Assembly: GCF_003385215.1 (NCBI RefSeq)
Contig: NZ_PQHW01000016.1
Location: 1-64,000, forward strand
Reading direction: 5' to 3'
Length of the DNA stretch: 64,000 bases
Source: Amycolatopsis thermalba
GTDB lineage: Bacteria > Actinomycetota > Actinomycetes > Mycobacteriales > Pseudonocardiaceae
Shown in pieces: positions 34,867-43,519 of the stretch. Below the pieces are notes generated by a model. The model was not told the origin of the DNA and ran no database searches. It saw only the letters and a list, made by a program, of their open reading frames with translations. The translations under genes were made by a program, and so were the position numbers. The stretch's first letter is position 1, and every line of letters begins with the position of its first letter.

Positions 34867-35894
34867 CCGCCCCCCAATCCCTGGTCCGGCGCGGAGATCG
34901 GCGGCGTGCAGCCCTCCGGGTTGATGGACAGCCCACCCGCCTTGATCACCGGCGGCAGCAGCCCGCAGATGTAGCCCTCGAACCAGCGCCCGTTCCCGGT
35001 CGCGTTCGCGCCGACGCGGGTGAACGGCGCGAGCAGCTCGAGGCTGCGGTTCAGGTTGTCCTGGTTGTTCTGCAGGATCGTGGTGACCTCGCCGAGCCGT
35101 TCCAGCGTCGGCCGCAGCTGCGCGCGGTTGTCGGCGACCAGGCCGGACAGCTGGGCGGCGAGCTGCTGGGTGCCGGTGAGCAGCGCCTTGATCGCGTCCC
35201 GGCGCCGCTGCAGCTCGCCGAGCAGCAGGTTGCCGTCGTCGATGATCGCGGTGAGCTGGGCGTTGCGGTCGGCGAGCGTGCGCGACACCTGGCTGGTGTT
35301 CGCCAGCAGGTTCGCCAGCTCCTGGTCGCGGGAGGACACCGTGCGCGACAACGCGGACAGGCCGGACAGCGTGTCCCGCAACGGTTGCGGCGTGTCCTTG
35401 AGCGCGTCGGCGACCACGTCGAAGCTCTGCGCCAGCTGGCCGGTGTCGATCTGATCGACCGTGGTGGACAGCTGCTGGAAGGCGTCCTGCAGCTGGAACG
35501 GCGTGGTGGTCCGCTCGACCGGGATCGGCTCGTCCGGGTCCAGCGCGCCCTCGCCCCTGGGTTTCAGCGCCAGGTACTTCTCCCCCAGCAACGTCTTGAT
35601 CTCGATCGAGGCGGTCGAGTCACGGCCGACGCGGGTGTTCTCCACCTTGAACCTGACCAGCACCGTCTTGCCGGCCAGCGACACGTCGGTGACCTGGCCG
35701 ACCTTCACGCCGGCCACCTGCACCTCGTTGTCCGGCGCGAGACCGGCGGACTCGGCGAAGTAGGCCTGGTAGGTGGTCCCGGTGCCGAGCAGCGGCAGCT
35801 CGTCGGAGAAGTAGGACACCAGCGTCACCAGCACGACGAGCACGAGCGTCACCGCCCCGACGGCGGCCTGGTTGCGGTCCTTGAGCGGCTTCAT
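34863..35894 (-). CDS. mce4C: Mce4C: MCE protein
   Basis: 343 aa. TM segment AVGAVTLVLVVLVTLVSYF, MCE domain with DNEVQVAGVKVGQVTDV and TLLGEKYLALKP (about 40-125), then helical repeats rich in LA and NR (TVSSRDQELANLLANTSQVSRTLADRNAQL). C-terminal Cys pair CGLLPP and EGCTPP. ATG start overlaps mce4B; its stop overlaps mce4D. Confidence 0.85.
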   Translation of the reverse strand: MKPLKDRNQAAVGAVTLVLVVLVTLVSYFSDELPLLGTGTTYQAYFAESAGLAPDNEVQVAGVKVGQVTDVSLAGKTVLVRFKVENTRVGRDSTASIEIKTLLGEKYLALKPRGEGALDPDEPIPVERTTTPFQLQDAFQQLSTTVDQIDTGQLAQSFDVVADALKDTPQPLRDTLSGLSALSRTVSSRDQELANLLANTSQVSRTLADRNAQLTAIIDDGNLLLGELQRRRDAIKALLTGTQQLAAQLSGLVADNRAQLRPTLERLGEVTTILQNNQDNLNRSLELLAPFTRVGANATGNGRWFEGYICGLLPPVIKAGGLSINPEGCTPPISAPDQGLGGG

Positions 35895-36934
35895 GACGTC
35901 TTGCACCTCTCCGGAAGCTCGGTCGCCGGAAGGGGGAGCAGCGGCAGCGTGATGTTCAGCGAGGTCACGCCGATCGTCCCGGTCAGGCCGCAGAGGTAGT
36001 AGTTGTACCAGCCGCCGTAGCTCAGGGTCCGGGTGAACTTCTCCAGGTTGCCGGGCAGTTTCGTCAGCAGCTCGTCGATCAGCTGCCCGGAGTCGGCCAG
36101 GGTGCCGGACAGCGTGCCGAGCGCGGCGATGTCCTGCTGCACCGGCGGGCGGGCGTCGGCGAGCAGTCCGGCGGTGGCGTCGGTGAGGTCGCCCAGCGCG
36201 GACACCGCGTCCCCGATCGGGCCGCGCTGGGCGGCCAGGCCGGACACCAGCTGCTGGGTCTGGTCGATCAGGTTCGACAGCTGCGGGCCGCGGTCGTTCA
36301 CCGTGGTCAGGACGGTGTTGAGGTTGCCGATCACCTGGCCGATCACCTGGTCGCGGTCGGCGATGGCCTGGGTGAGCGACGCGGTGTGCGACAGCAGGCT
36401 CTCGATCGTGCCGCCCTCGCCCTGGAACACCTGGATGATCTCGTAGGAGAGCTGGTTGACCTGCTGCGGGTCGAGCGCGGCGAACAGCGGCTTGAACCCG
36501 TTGAACAGCACGGTGAGGTTGAGCGCGGGCTGGGTGCGCTCCGGCGGGATCATGCCGCCCGCCGCGAGCCGGTCGTCGCCGGGGACGTTGGTGCCCAGCG
36601 ACAGGTACCGCTGCCCGACCAGGTTGCGGTACTTGACGGTCGCGGTGACCGAGCCGGGCAGGCGGTAGGCCGACTGGACGGTGAAGTGCACGTCGGCGTA
36701 GCTGGCGTCGCCGTCCTGCTCGACGGTGATGCTGTCCACCTGCCCGACCTTCACGCCGACGATCCGCACGTCGTCGCCCTCGTGCAGCCCGGAGGCGTCG
36801 GTGAAGCGCGCGGTGTACGTGGAGGTGACCCCGAAGTCGGTGTTGGCGATGGTCGCGCCGAGGATCCCGGTCAGCAGCACCGTGACGGCCGCGAAGATCG
36901 CGATCTTGATCAGCGACGGCAGGAACCGGTTCAC
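35891..36934 (-). CDS. mce4B: Mce4B: MCE protein
   Basis: 347 aa. N-terminal TM segment IAIFAAVTVLLTGILGATI, MCE domain with EGDDVRIVGVKVGQVDSI and YRNLVGQRYLSLG (about 40-120), helical part with heptad-like spacing, and a C-terminal region with CGLTGTIG and ERC. GTG start overlaps the mce4A stop. Typical length for the family. Confidence 0.85.
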   Translation of the reverse strand: MNRFLPSLIKIAIFAAVTVLLTGILGATIANTDFGVTSTYTARFTDASGLHEGDDVRIVGVKVGQVDSITVEQDGDASYADVHFTVQSAYRLPGSVTATVKYRNLVGQRYLSLGTNVPGDDRLAAGGMIPPERTQPALNLTVLFNGFKPLFAALDPQQVNQLSYEIIQVFQGEGGTIESLLSHTASLTQAIADRDQVIGQVIGNLNTVLTTVNDRGPQLSNLIDQTQQLVSGLAAQRGPIGDAVSALGDLTDATAGLLADARPPVQQDIAALGTLSGTLADSGQLIDELLTKLPGNLEKFTRTLSYGGWYNYYLCGLTGTIGVTSLNITLPLLPLPATELPERCKTS

Positions 36935-38253
36935 TGGACCTCCACCTCCGCCCCGCGGTAGAGCGGCCCGGCGAGCAGGGTCGCCCACCCCGGCACGTCC
37001 TGCGGCGCGGCCGGGGACAGCAGCGCCGCGACCAGGTCCTGCTCGGCCGGCGAGTTCGCCACCGAACCCGTGGTGGAGGACCCGCCCGCGATGATCCCGT
37101 TGCTGGGCAGCGGCACGCTCGCGCCCGGGCCGGCCGGCGGGTGGGTCGAGCCGTCCTGGATGGGCCCGCCCGGCGGGTACTGCGGCCAGCGGCCCGGCGG
37201 CGGCACCATCGGGTAGCAGCGCGGGCCACGCTTGTCGAGGTACTCCGGTTCGTCCTTGCCCGGCTCGTACTTGGTGCGGTCGGCGATGAACCGGATCGTG
37301 ACGTGGTTCATCTTGTCGGTGCCGGCGCCGAAGGCCTGGTACGCGCGTGGCACGGCCTCGGCCAGCTGCTGCAGCAGGCACGGGTACTCCGGCGCGTACT
37401 TCGCCAGGACCTCCAATGTGGACTGCGAAGTGACCGTGAGGTTGATCAGGTTGGCCCGGTTGACGCGCAGGAAGCTGTCCAGGTTGTCGCTCGCGCCGGT
37501 CACCGACGCCCACACCTGGGCGAGGGTCTGCTGCTTGTCCACCAGGGTCTTCGTGGTGGTGGTCAGATCGGCCAGCGCCTGCAGGAAGTCCGGCGCGGCC
37601 CGGTCGTAGGTGTCCGCGACGTCCGCCAGCCCGGTGATGTCGGCCTTGATGTCGGGCAGCGACGGGTTCAGCCCGGCCAGGTACTCGGACAGGTTGACCA
37701 GCGTGGCGCCGAGCTGCTCGCCGCGGCCGTCGAGCGCGGTGGACACCGCGCTGAGCGTGCTGGCGAGCTTCTGCGGCTGGACGGCCTGCAGCAGCGGCAT
37801 GACGTTGTTGAGCACCTGCTCCAGCTCGATCGCGGAGCTGCTGCGGTCCTGCGGGATGACGTCACCGGCGGCGATGTGCCGCGCCGCCGGATCGGGCGGG
37901 ATCTGCAGCGCCACGTAGCGTTCGCCGAACAGGGTCTTGGGCAGCAGCCGCGCCGACACGTTGGCCGGGATCAGGGGCAGCTGGTCCGGGTCCAGGGCCA
38001 GGTCGAGCACGGCGTGGTCGCCGAGCGCGTCGATCGAGCGCACCTCGCCGACCACGACGCCGCGGATCTTGACGTCGGAGCCCTTGCGCAGCTGGTTGCC
38101 GACGTGGTCGGTCTCCAGCCGCACCATCGCGACCGGGGTGAACTCCTTGTTGTAGGCGGCCACCGTGGTGGCGAAGAACAGCCCGCACACGACGAGGAAC
38201 ACCAGGCCGAGCACCTGGTACCAGAGTCGCCGCAGCAGCACCGCCCGTCTCAT
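36931..38253 (-). CDS. mce4A: Mce4A: MCE protein
   Basis: 440 aa. TM segment QVLGLVFLVVCGLFFATTVA, MCE domain with KGSDVKIRGVVVGEVRSI and LLPKTLFGERYVALQ (about 40-125), a long helical region, and a Pro/Gly-rich C-terminus with FGAGTDKMNHVTIRFIADR and GPRCYPMVPPPGRWPQYPPG. First of six mce genes, overlapping the yrbE4B stop (ATGA). Provides part of the substrate channel across the envelope. Confidence 0.87.
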   Translation of the reverse strand: MRRAVLLRRLWYQVLGLVFLVVCGLFFATTVAAYNKEFTPVAMVRLETDHVGNQLRKGSDVKIRGVVVGEVRSIDALGDHAVLDLALDPDQLPLIPANVSARLLPKTLFGERYVALQIPPDPAARHIAAGDVIPQDRSSSAIELEQVLNNVMPLLQAVQPQKLASTLSAVSTALDGRGEQLGATLVNLSEYLAGLNPSLPDIKADITGLADVADTYDRAAPDFLQALADLTTTTKTLVDKQQTLAQVWASVTGASDNLDSFLRVNRANLINLTVTSQSTLEVLAKYAPEYPCLLQQLAEAVPRAYQAFGAGTDKMNHVTIRFIADRTKYEPGKDEPEYLDKRGPRCYPMVPPPGRWPQYPPGGPIQDGSTHPPAGPGASVPLPSNGIIAGGSSTTGSVANSPAEQDLVAALLSPAAPQDVPGWATLLAGPLYRGAEVEVQ

Positions 38254-39113
38254 CCCGCGATCCTCACCGTCGTGGTCGCGCCCCAGATCGCCAGGCTGAG
38301 GAAGAAGTCCAGCACCGAGATCAGCACGATCGAGGTCCGCACCGCGCGGCCCACCGCGACCCCGACGCCGGCCGGGCCGCCGCTGGCGGTGTAGCCGTAG
38401 TAGCAGTGCGACAGGATCACCAGCACGCTGAACACGATCACCTTGCCGAACGACCACAGCACGTCCTCGGGCGGCAGGAACAGCCCGAAGTAGTGGTCGT
38501 AGGTGCCCGCGGACTGGCTGTAGAGCCACACCGTGACCTGCCGGGACGCCAGGTAGGACGACAGCAGGCCGACCGCGTAGAGCGGGATCACCGCACCGAG
38601 CCCGGCGAGCACGCGCGTGGTGACCAGGTACGGCAGGCTGGGCACCGCCATCACCTCGAGCGCGTCGATCTCCTCGGAGATCCGCATCGCGCCGAGCTGC
38701 GCGGTGAACCCGCAGCCGACGGTCGCCGACAACGCGAGCCCGGCGGCCAGCGGCGCCACCTCACGCGTGTTGAAGTAGGCCGAGATGAACCCGGTGAGCG
38801 CGGCCGTGCCGAGCTGGTTGAGCGCGGCGTAGCCCTGCAGGCCGACGATGAGACCGGTGAACAGGGTCATGCCGATCATCACGCCGAGTGTCCCGCCGAT
38901 CACGGCCAGACCGCCGGTGCCGAAACAGACCTCGGTCAGCAGCCGCAATGTTTCCTTGCGGTAGCGGCGAAGCGTGCGCGGCGCCCAGGCGAGCGCGCGG
39001 ACGTAGAAGGAGAGCTGGCCGCCCAGTCCCTCCAGGACCGCGCCCGGGCGCGCGATCATCTCGAGTGTCCGGTCGGACACCCCCGGCTGTCTCTCCAGGG
39101 TTTCGGCGGTCAT
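38250..39113 (-). CDS. yrbE4B: YrbE4B permease
   Basis: 287 aa, MlaE-like permease with about five or six TM segments. Conserved EEIDALEVMAVPSLPYLVTTR lies in the cytosolic loop that contacts the ATPase. QLGTAALTGFISAYFNTREVAPLAAGL is typical of YrbE. It works with YrbE4A and an MceG ATPase that is not encoded here. The start ATG shares one base with the yrbE4A stop. Confidence 0.88.
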   Translation of the reverse strand: MTAETLERQPGVSDRTLEMIARPGAVLEGLGGQLSFYVRALAWAPRTLRRYRKETLRLLTEVCFGTGGLAVIGGTLGVMIGMTLFTGLIVGLQGYAALNQLGTAALTGFISAYFNTREVAPLAAGLALSATVGCGFTAQLGAMRISEEIDALEVMAVPSLPYLVTTRVLAGLGAVIPLYAVGLLSSYLASRQVTVWLYSQSAGTYDHYFGLFLPPEDVLWSFGKVIVFSVLVILSHCYYGYTASGGPAGVGVAVGRAVRTSIVLISVLDFFLSLAIWGATTTVRIAG

Positions 39114-39907
39114 CACAGCGCTTTCGGCGGAACGATCCGCAGGTAGATGGCGGTCAGCACGACGTTGATGAGGAACAGCAGCAGGAACGTGATGACCACG
39201 GCCTGGTTCACCGCGTCGCCGACGCCCTTCGGGCCGCCGGCCGGGTTGAGCCCGCGGTAGGCGGCCACCACCCCGGCGACGAACCCGTACAGCACCGCCT
39301 TGATCTCGCTGACGTAGAGGTCGGGCAGCTGCGCCAGCGCGTTGAAGCTGGCCAGGTACGCGCCCGGGGTGCCGCCCTGCATGACGACGTTGAAGAAGTA
39401 ACCGCCGAGCACCCCGACCACGCTGACCAGGCCGTTGAGCAGCACGGACACGACCATCGCGGCGAGCACGCGCGGCACGATGAGGCGCTGGATCGGGTTG
39501 ACCCCGAGCACCTCCATCGCGTCGATCTCCTCGCGGATCTTGCGCGCCCCGATGTCCGCGCAGACGGCACTGCCGCCGGCGCCGGCGACGAGCAGGGCGG
39601 TGATCAGCGGGGCGGCCTGCTGCACGATCGCCAGCGCGCTGGCCGCGCCGGTGAACGACTGCGCGCCGATCTGCTGCGTCAGCGAGCCCAGCTGCAGCGC
39701 GATCACCGCGCCGAACGGGATCGCGACGAGCGCGGTCGGCAGGATCGTCACGCTCGCGAAGAACCAGCACTGCAGGATCCACTCGCGGAACTGGAAGGGC
39801 CTGCGCGGGATCGCCCGCAGCACCTCCCAGGCCAGTGTGGACAGGCGGCCGACCTGGGTGAGCGCGGCGGTGCCCGGTATCGTGAGCGTTCCCGTGCGTG
39901 ACCCCAT
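39113..39907 (-). CDS. yrbE4A: YrbE4A permease
   Basis: 264 aa, paralogue of the next gene. Multiple TM segments; the EIDAMEVLGVNPIQRLIVPR loop is the hallmark of MlaE/YrbE permeases. The start is ATG 39907, four bases after GGAGG; a GTG just upstream overlaps the SD and is not used. First gene of the importer unit proper, 100 bp from the SDR gene. Together with YrbE4B it forms the inner-membrane channel. Confidence 0.88.
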   Translation of the reverse strand: MGSRTGTLTIPGTAALTQVGRLSTLAWEVLRAIPRRPFQFREWILQCWFFASVTILPTALVAIPFGAVIALQLGSLTQQIGAQSFTGAASALAIVQQAAPLITALLVAGAGGSAVCADIGARKIREEIDAMEVLGVNPIQRLIVPRVLAAMVVSVLLNGLVSVVGVLGGYFFNVVMQGGTPGAYLASFNALAQLPDLYVSEIKAVLYGFVAGVVAAYRGLNPAGGPKGVGDAVNQAVVITFLLLFLINVVLTAIYLRIVPPKAL

Positions 39908-39958
39908 CACACCTCCGCGACCCCAGCCTCGTTGCTCTGAGTCTTACTCCCTGGCGGG

Positions 39959-39983
39959 AAACCGCTTTGCGTTAGCGGTGTTT
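39959..39983. repeat. Hairpin between SDR and yrbE4A
   Basis: AAACCGCT (39959-39966) and AGCGGTGTTT (39974-39983) form a stem of about eight to nine pairs with one bulge and a 7-nt loop. It is in the only sizeable gap of the leftward mce4 unit and could separate or attenuate transcripts. Confidence 0.4.
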
Positions 39984-40006
39984 ACTTCGTATTCCCGTGA
40001 AGTCGA

Positions 40007-40768
40007 TCACCCCTGGATGTTCAGTGCGTGGGTGGCGGTGGCCCCGCCGTCGGCGACGAACTCGGCGCCGGTGCAGTAGGAACTCTCGTCGGACGCCAGG
40101 AACACCGCGAGCTGCGCGATCTCGTCCGGCTCGCCGACCCGGCCCAGCGCGACCTTCTTGCCGACCCAGGACGTGTCGATCTCGGCCCCGCCCGCGGCGT
40201 CGGACACCATCTTGGTGTCGATCATGCCGGGATGGACCGAATTGACCCGGATCCCCTTGCGCCCCAGCTCCAGCGCGGCCACCTTCGTCATCCCCCGGAT
40301 CGCGAACTTGCTCGCGGTGTAGGCGACGAGGAACGGCATGCCGGCCAGACCCTCCACAGAGGACACGTTGATGATCGAGCCGCCACCGGCCCGCGTCATC
40401 GGTTCAACGACCGAGCGCATCCCGAGAAACGCCCCGATCTGGTTGACCCCGATGACGCGTTCGTAATCGGCCAGTGACGTGTGCGCCAGCTCCGAGAAGT
40501 GCAGGATTCCCGCGTTGTTCACCAGCACGGTGAGCCCGCCGAACTCGTCCCCGGCCCGCTGGACCGCGGCGGCCCAGTCGTCCTCGCGCGAGACGTCCAG
40601 ATGCTGGTAGACCGCACCGATCTCCCCGGCGAGCGCCTTGCCGTCGTCGTCGGCGACGTCGGCGACCATCACCTTCGCGCCCTCCTGCGTGAAGCGCCGC
40701 GCCGCGGCCGCGCCCTGTCCGCGGGCCGCGCCGGTGATCAGCGCGGCCTTCCCGTCGAGGCGTCCCAT
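40007..40768 (-). CDS. SDR-family dehydrogenase
   Basis: 253 aa. GKAALITGAARGQGAAAARRF (cofactor motif), NNAGI, catalytic INVSSVEGLAG (Ser) and YTASK (Tyr-x3-Lys), and C-terminal YCTGAEFVADGGATATHA. Resembles hydroxysteroid or cyclohexanol dehydrogenases; substrate likely a sterol-derived alcohol by position, but this is inference. ATG start shares one base with the aldehyde dehydrogenase stop. This gene and the next are not found at this place in M. tuberculosis. Confidence 0.82.
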   Translation of the reverse strand: MGRLDGKAALITGAARGQGAAAARRFTQEGAKVMVADVADDDGKALAGEIGAVYQHLDVSREDDWAAAVQRAGDEFGGLTVLVNNAGILHFSELAHTSLADYERVIGVNQIGAFLGMRSVVEPMTRAGGGSIINVSSVEGLAGMPFLVAYTASKFAIRGMTKVAALELGRKGIRVNSVHPGMIDTKMVSDAAGGAEIDTSWVGKKVALGRVGEPDEIAQLAVFLASDESSYCTGAEFVADGGATATHALNIQG

Positions 40769-42282
40769 CACATCATCTCGTCGGTCAGCGGCAGGTACAC
40801 CGACTTCAGCTCGGTGTAGGCCTCGATCGAGGACTTGCCGCCCTCCCGGCCCAGCCCGGACTGCTTGAAGCCGCCGAAGGGCAGGTGCGGCTCGATCTGG
40901 AAGCCGTTGATGCCGATCGTGCCGGCCCGCAGCTTGCGGGAGACCCGGAACGCGCGCTGGACGTCGGCGGTGAACAGGCCCGCGCCCAGGCCGTACTCGG
41001 TGTCGTTGGCCAGCCGCACGGCCTCGTCCTCGTCGGTGAACGGGACGACCGCGAGCACCGGGCCGAAGATCTCCTCCTGCGCGATGGTGGCGTGGTTGTC
41101 CACGTCGGCGAAGATGGTCGGGGCGACGAAGTTGCCGCCTGCCAGGTCGCCGCCGAGCCGTTCACCGCCGGTGACCAGGCGGGCGCCCTCGGCCTTGCCC
41201 TTCTCGATGTAGCCGAGCACGCGTTCCAGCTGCCTGGGGTTGATCAGCGGGCTGGCCATCACCCCCGGGTCGAACGGGTCGCCGTAGGTCATCGCCTGCG
41301 CCATGCCCTGGGCCGCGCCGAGGAACTCGTCGTAGACGTCGCGGTGCACCAGGGCGCGGGTGTTGGCGACGCACGCCTGCCCGGACAGCCCCATGGTGAC
41401 GGCGCCAACGACCGTGGCGGCGGCCAGCGCGACGTTGGGCGCGTCGGCGAACACCAGCGCCGGGCTCTTGCCGCCGAGTTCGAGCGAGACCCGCTTGAGC
41501 GTGCCCGCGGAGGCCTCGACGATGTGCTTGCCCACCGCGCGGCTGCCGGTGAAGCTGACCTTGTCCACGCCGGGGTGCGTGATCAGTGCTTCACCGACCG
41601 GGTCGCCGGGGCCGGTGACGACGTTGAGCGTGCCGGCCGGCAGCCCGGCCTCCACGAGCAGCTCCACCATGCGCAGCACGGTGAACGTGCAGTACTCCGA
41701 AGGTTTGAGCACGATGGTGCACCCGGCCGCGAGCGCCGGGGCGACCTTCTGCGCGAACAGCAGGAACGGCGCGTTCCACGGCAGGATCGCCGCGACCACG
41801 CCGATCGGCTCGCGGAAGGTCATCGCCAGGTGGTCGCCGCCCTGGTACGGGGTCAGGGTCTCGCCGCCGAGCTTGTCGACCCAGCCGGCGTGGTGGTCGA
41901 ACACGTCCGCCGCGGCGCCGACCGAGGTCGCGTAGATCGTGCTGCTGAACGACAGCGGCACCGAGTTGTCCAGTGCCTGCAACGCGCGCAGCTCCTCGGC
42001 GTGCTCGCGCAGCAGGTCGGCGTACCGGTGCAGCACCGCGACCCGGGTGCTCGCGCGGGACTGGGACCAGGCGCCGGACTCGAAGGCCACGCGCGCCGAG
42101 GCGACCGCGGCGTCGACGTCGGCCTCGGTGGCGATGGCGAACTCGCCGATCTCCTCGCCGGTGGCCGGGTGCCGGTGGGTCCAGGACTCGCTGCCGGCGC
42201 CCGGGCCCCACTGGCCGTCGAGGTAGAGCTGACCGGTCTTGAGGCCGACGGATTCGCGGTGCGGCTGCACGGTGAGTGTCAT
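40768..42282 (-). CDS. Aldehyde dehydrogenase (NAD-dependent)
   Basis: 504 aa. Catalytic Cys in GLSGQACVANTRAL (about residue 305) and catalytic Glu in VSLELGGKSPALV (about 271); cofactor motif FTGSRAVGKHIVEASAG. Belongs to the general ALDH family. Overlaps hsd4A by four bases (ATGA) and couples to the SDR by one base. It could oxidise an aldehyde from sterol side-chain or related lipid catabolism; unproven. Confidence 0.88.
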   Translation of the reverse strand: MTLTVQPHRESVGLKTGQLYLDGQWGPGAGSESWTHRHPATGEEIGEFAIATEADVDAAVASARVAFESGAWSQSRASTRVAVLHRYADLLREHAEELRALQALDNSVPLSFSSTIYATSVGAAADVFDHHAGWVDKLGGETLTPYQGGDHLAMTFREPIGVVAAILPWNAPFLLFAQKVAPALAAGCTIVLKPSEYCTFTVLRMVELLVEAGLPAGTLNVVTGPGDPVGEALITHPGVDKVSFTGSRAVGKHIVEASAGTLKRVSLELGGKSPALVFADAPNVALAAATVVGAVTMGLSGQACVANTRALVHRDVYDEFLGAAQGMAQAMTYGDPFDPGVMASPLINPRQLERVLGYIEKGKAEGARLVTGGERLGGDLAGGNFVAPTIFADVDNHATIAQEEIFGPVLAVVPFTDEDEAVRLANDTEYGLGAGLFTADVQRAFRVSRKLRAGTIGINGFQIEPHLPFGGFKQSGLGREGGKSSIEAYTELKSVYLPLTDEMM

Positions 42283-43169
42283 GGGAGCTCCAGGATCTCG
42301 GTGGCGGCGAACATGGTCTCGGGGTCACGGCCGGCGAAGTGCGCGCCCACGGTGGTGTCCAGCTCCTCGGCCGTCCACAGCGGACCGGTGGTGTCGAACC
42401 GCTGCTCGACGGCGGGTGGTTTGAGCAACGCGACCATGCCGCCGTGCACCACGAACACCTGGCCGTTGATGCGCTCCGCCTTCGCCGACGCGAGGAACGC
42501 GACGAACGGGGCGACGTGGTCCACCGACAGCGGGTCGGTGCCGCCGTCCGGCGCGTCGCCGAAGACGTCCGCGGTCATCGCGGTGCGCGCGCGGGGGCAG
42601 ATGGCGTTGGCCCGCACGCCGTACCGCGCGGCGCCCCGGGCGGTGGCGACGGTGAGGCCCACGATCCCCGCCTTGGCCGCCGCGTAGTTGGGCTGACCGG
42701 CGGATCCGACGAGGAACGCCTCGGAGGCGGTGTTGACGATCCGCGCGAACACCGGTCGCCCGGTCTCCTTGGACTGCTTGCGCCAGTGCGCGGTGGCGTT
42801 GCGGGACAACAGGAAGTGGCCCCGCAGGTGCACCCGGATCACGGTGTCCCACTCGTCGTCGGACATCGAGAAGAGCATCCGGTCGCGCAGCACCCCGGCG
42901 TTGTTGACGACGACGTGCAGCCCGCCGAAGTGGCCGAGCGCGGCTTCGACGAGGGCGTCGGCGGTGGCGCGCTCGCCCACGTCCCCGGTGACGAGCAGCG
43001 CCCGGCCGCCCTCGGCCTCGATCTCGTCGACGACGGTCTTGGCGGTTTCGGCGACGTCGTTGACGACCACCGCGGCACCCGAACGGGCCAGCGCGAGCGC
43101 CTCCGCCCGGCCCAGTCCCGCCCCGGCGCCGGTCACGATCGCCACCCGCGGTTCCCTCGCAGCATCCAC
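42279..43169 (-). CDS. hsd4A: Hsd4A-like SDR (Rv3502c position)
   Basis: 296 aa. MFE-2-like SDR: RVAIVTGAGAGLGRAEALALARSGAAVVVNDV (cofactor motif with the ND), VLRDRMLFSMSDDEW, catalytic Ser in IVNTASEAF, Tyr in QPNYAAAK and a C-terminal extension of about 70 residues. This matches the 17-beta-hydroxysteroid dehydrogenase type 4 group that acts as beta-hydroxyacyl-CoA dehydrogenase in sterol degradation. The start is the GTG at 43169, which coincides with the predicted transcript start (leaderless). A TTG at 43205 is an unlikely alternative. Confidence 0.82.
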   Translation of the reverse strand: MDAAREPRVAIVTGAGAGLGRAEALALARSGAAVVVNDVAETAKTVVDEIEAEGGRALLVTGDVGERATADALVEAALGHFGGLHVVVNNAGVLRDRMLFSMSDDEWDTVIRVHLRGHFLLSRNATAHWRKQSKETGRPVFARIVNTASEAFLVGSAGQPNYAAAKAGIVGLTVATARGAARYGVRANAICPRARTAMTADVFGDAPDGGTDPLSVDHVAPFVAFLASAKAERINGQVFVVHGGMVALLKPPAVEQRFDTTGPLWTAEELDTTVGAHFAGRDPETMFAATEILELP

Positions 43170-43176
43170 GACGGTC

Positions 43177-43195
43177 AGACTAGAATCTGTTCTCG
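43177..43195 (-). promoter_or_regulatory. KstR-like operator fused to the hsd4A -10 box
   Basis: On the minus strand, GAGAACAGATTCTA (43194-43181) resembles the KstR site T-NN-AAC-NN-GTT-NN-A with two mismatches, and TAGTCT (43182-43177) is the -10. The TA is shared. Seven bases separate the -10 from the GTG start, the spacing for a leaderless transcript. The same operator/-10 layout occurs at 43448-43465. Confidence 0.5.
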
Positions 43196-43222
43196 TTCCG
43201 GACAAGCCCCAGTTTCTGCCGT

Positions 43223-43414
43223 TTACCCGACCGTGAACAGCGCATTCTTCGGGCAGGCCGCGATCGCCTGCGAAACACGTTCTACTTCAGATTCCGGTAC
43301 CGACGAGTGGATGATGCGCAACTCCTCGTCCTCGTCCAGCTCGAACACGGCGGGCGCGAACCTGATGCACACCTCGTTCGCCTCGCACAGCGACCGGTCG
43401 ACGGCGACCTCCAT
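43223..43414 (-). CDS. fdxD: Ferredoxin FdxD
   Basis: 63 aa. C-x5-C motif CEANEVC at residues 10-16 and a later ACPKNAL Cys identify a [3Fe-4S] ferredoxin; the middle position of the first loop is Asn where the 4Fe type would have Cys. Such ferredoxins feed cytochromes P450, including sterol hydroxylases (CYP125-like, not encoded here). Acidic throughout. Start ATG 43414 after GGAGG six bases upstream. Same place as Rv3503c. Separate promoter likely: the KstR box is 34 bp upstream. Confidence 0.88.
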   Translation of the reverse strand: MEVAVDRSLCEANEVCIRFAPAVFELDEDEELRIIHSSVPESEVERVSQAIAACPKNALFTVG

Positions 43415-43447
43415 GGCTTTCCTCCTCGGCGGCGGAGCTGATAGAAA

Positions 43448-43465
43448 TAGAACGTGTTCTAGACT
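43448..43465 (+). promoter_or_regulatory. KstR operator and -10 box for fadE26 (and fdxD)
   Basis: TAGAACGTGTTCTA (43448-43461) is a perfect palindrome fully matching the KstR consensus T-NN-AAC-NN-GTT-NN-A. It is followed by TAGACT (43460-43465), a -10 for the rightward unit that shares its first two bases with the box. The predicted start is near 43472. On the other strand the palindrome is suitably placed for fdxD. KstR represses cholesterol catabolism genes until a sterol acyl-CoA binds. Confidence 0.65.
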
Positions 43466-43471
43466 AGCGCC

Positions 43472-43516
43472 ATGGACCGGTCTGCTTCCAGCAACGACCG
43501 GGCGGGCCGGAGGTGA
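43472..43516 (+). CDS. Possible leaderless 14-aa leader ORF
   Basis: ATG at 43472 lies seven bases after the -10 box, where the transcript is predicted to begin. The ORF reads MDRSASSNDRAGRR and stops with TGA at 43514-43516, three bases before the fadE26 ATG. Its end overlaps the fadE26 RBS (GGAGG). It could couple translation to fadE26. It may equally be a chance frame. Confidence 0.35.
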   Translation: MDRSASSNDRAGRR

Positions 43517-43519
43517 CGC

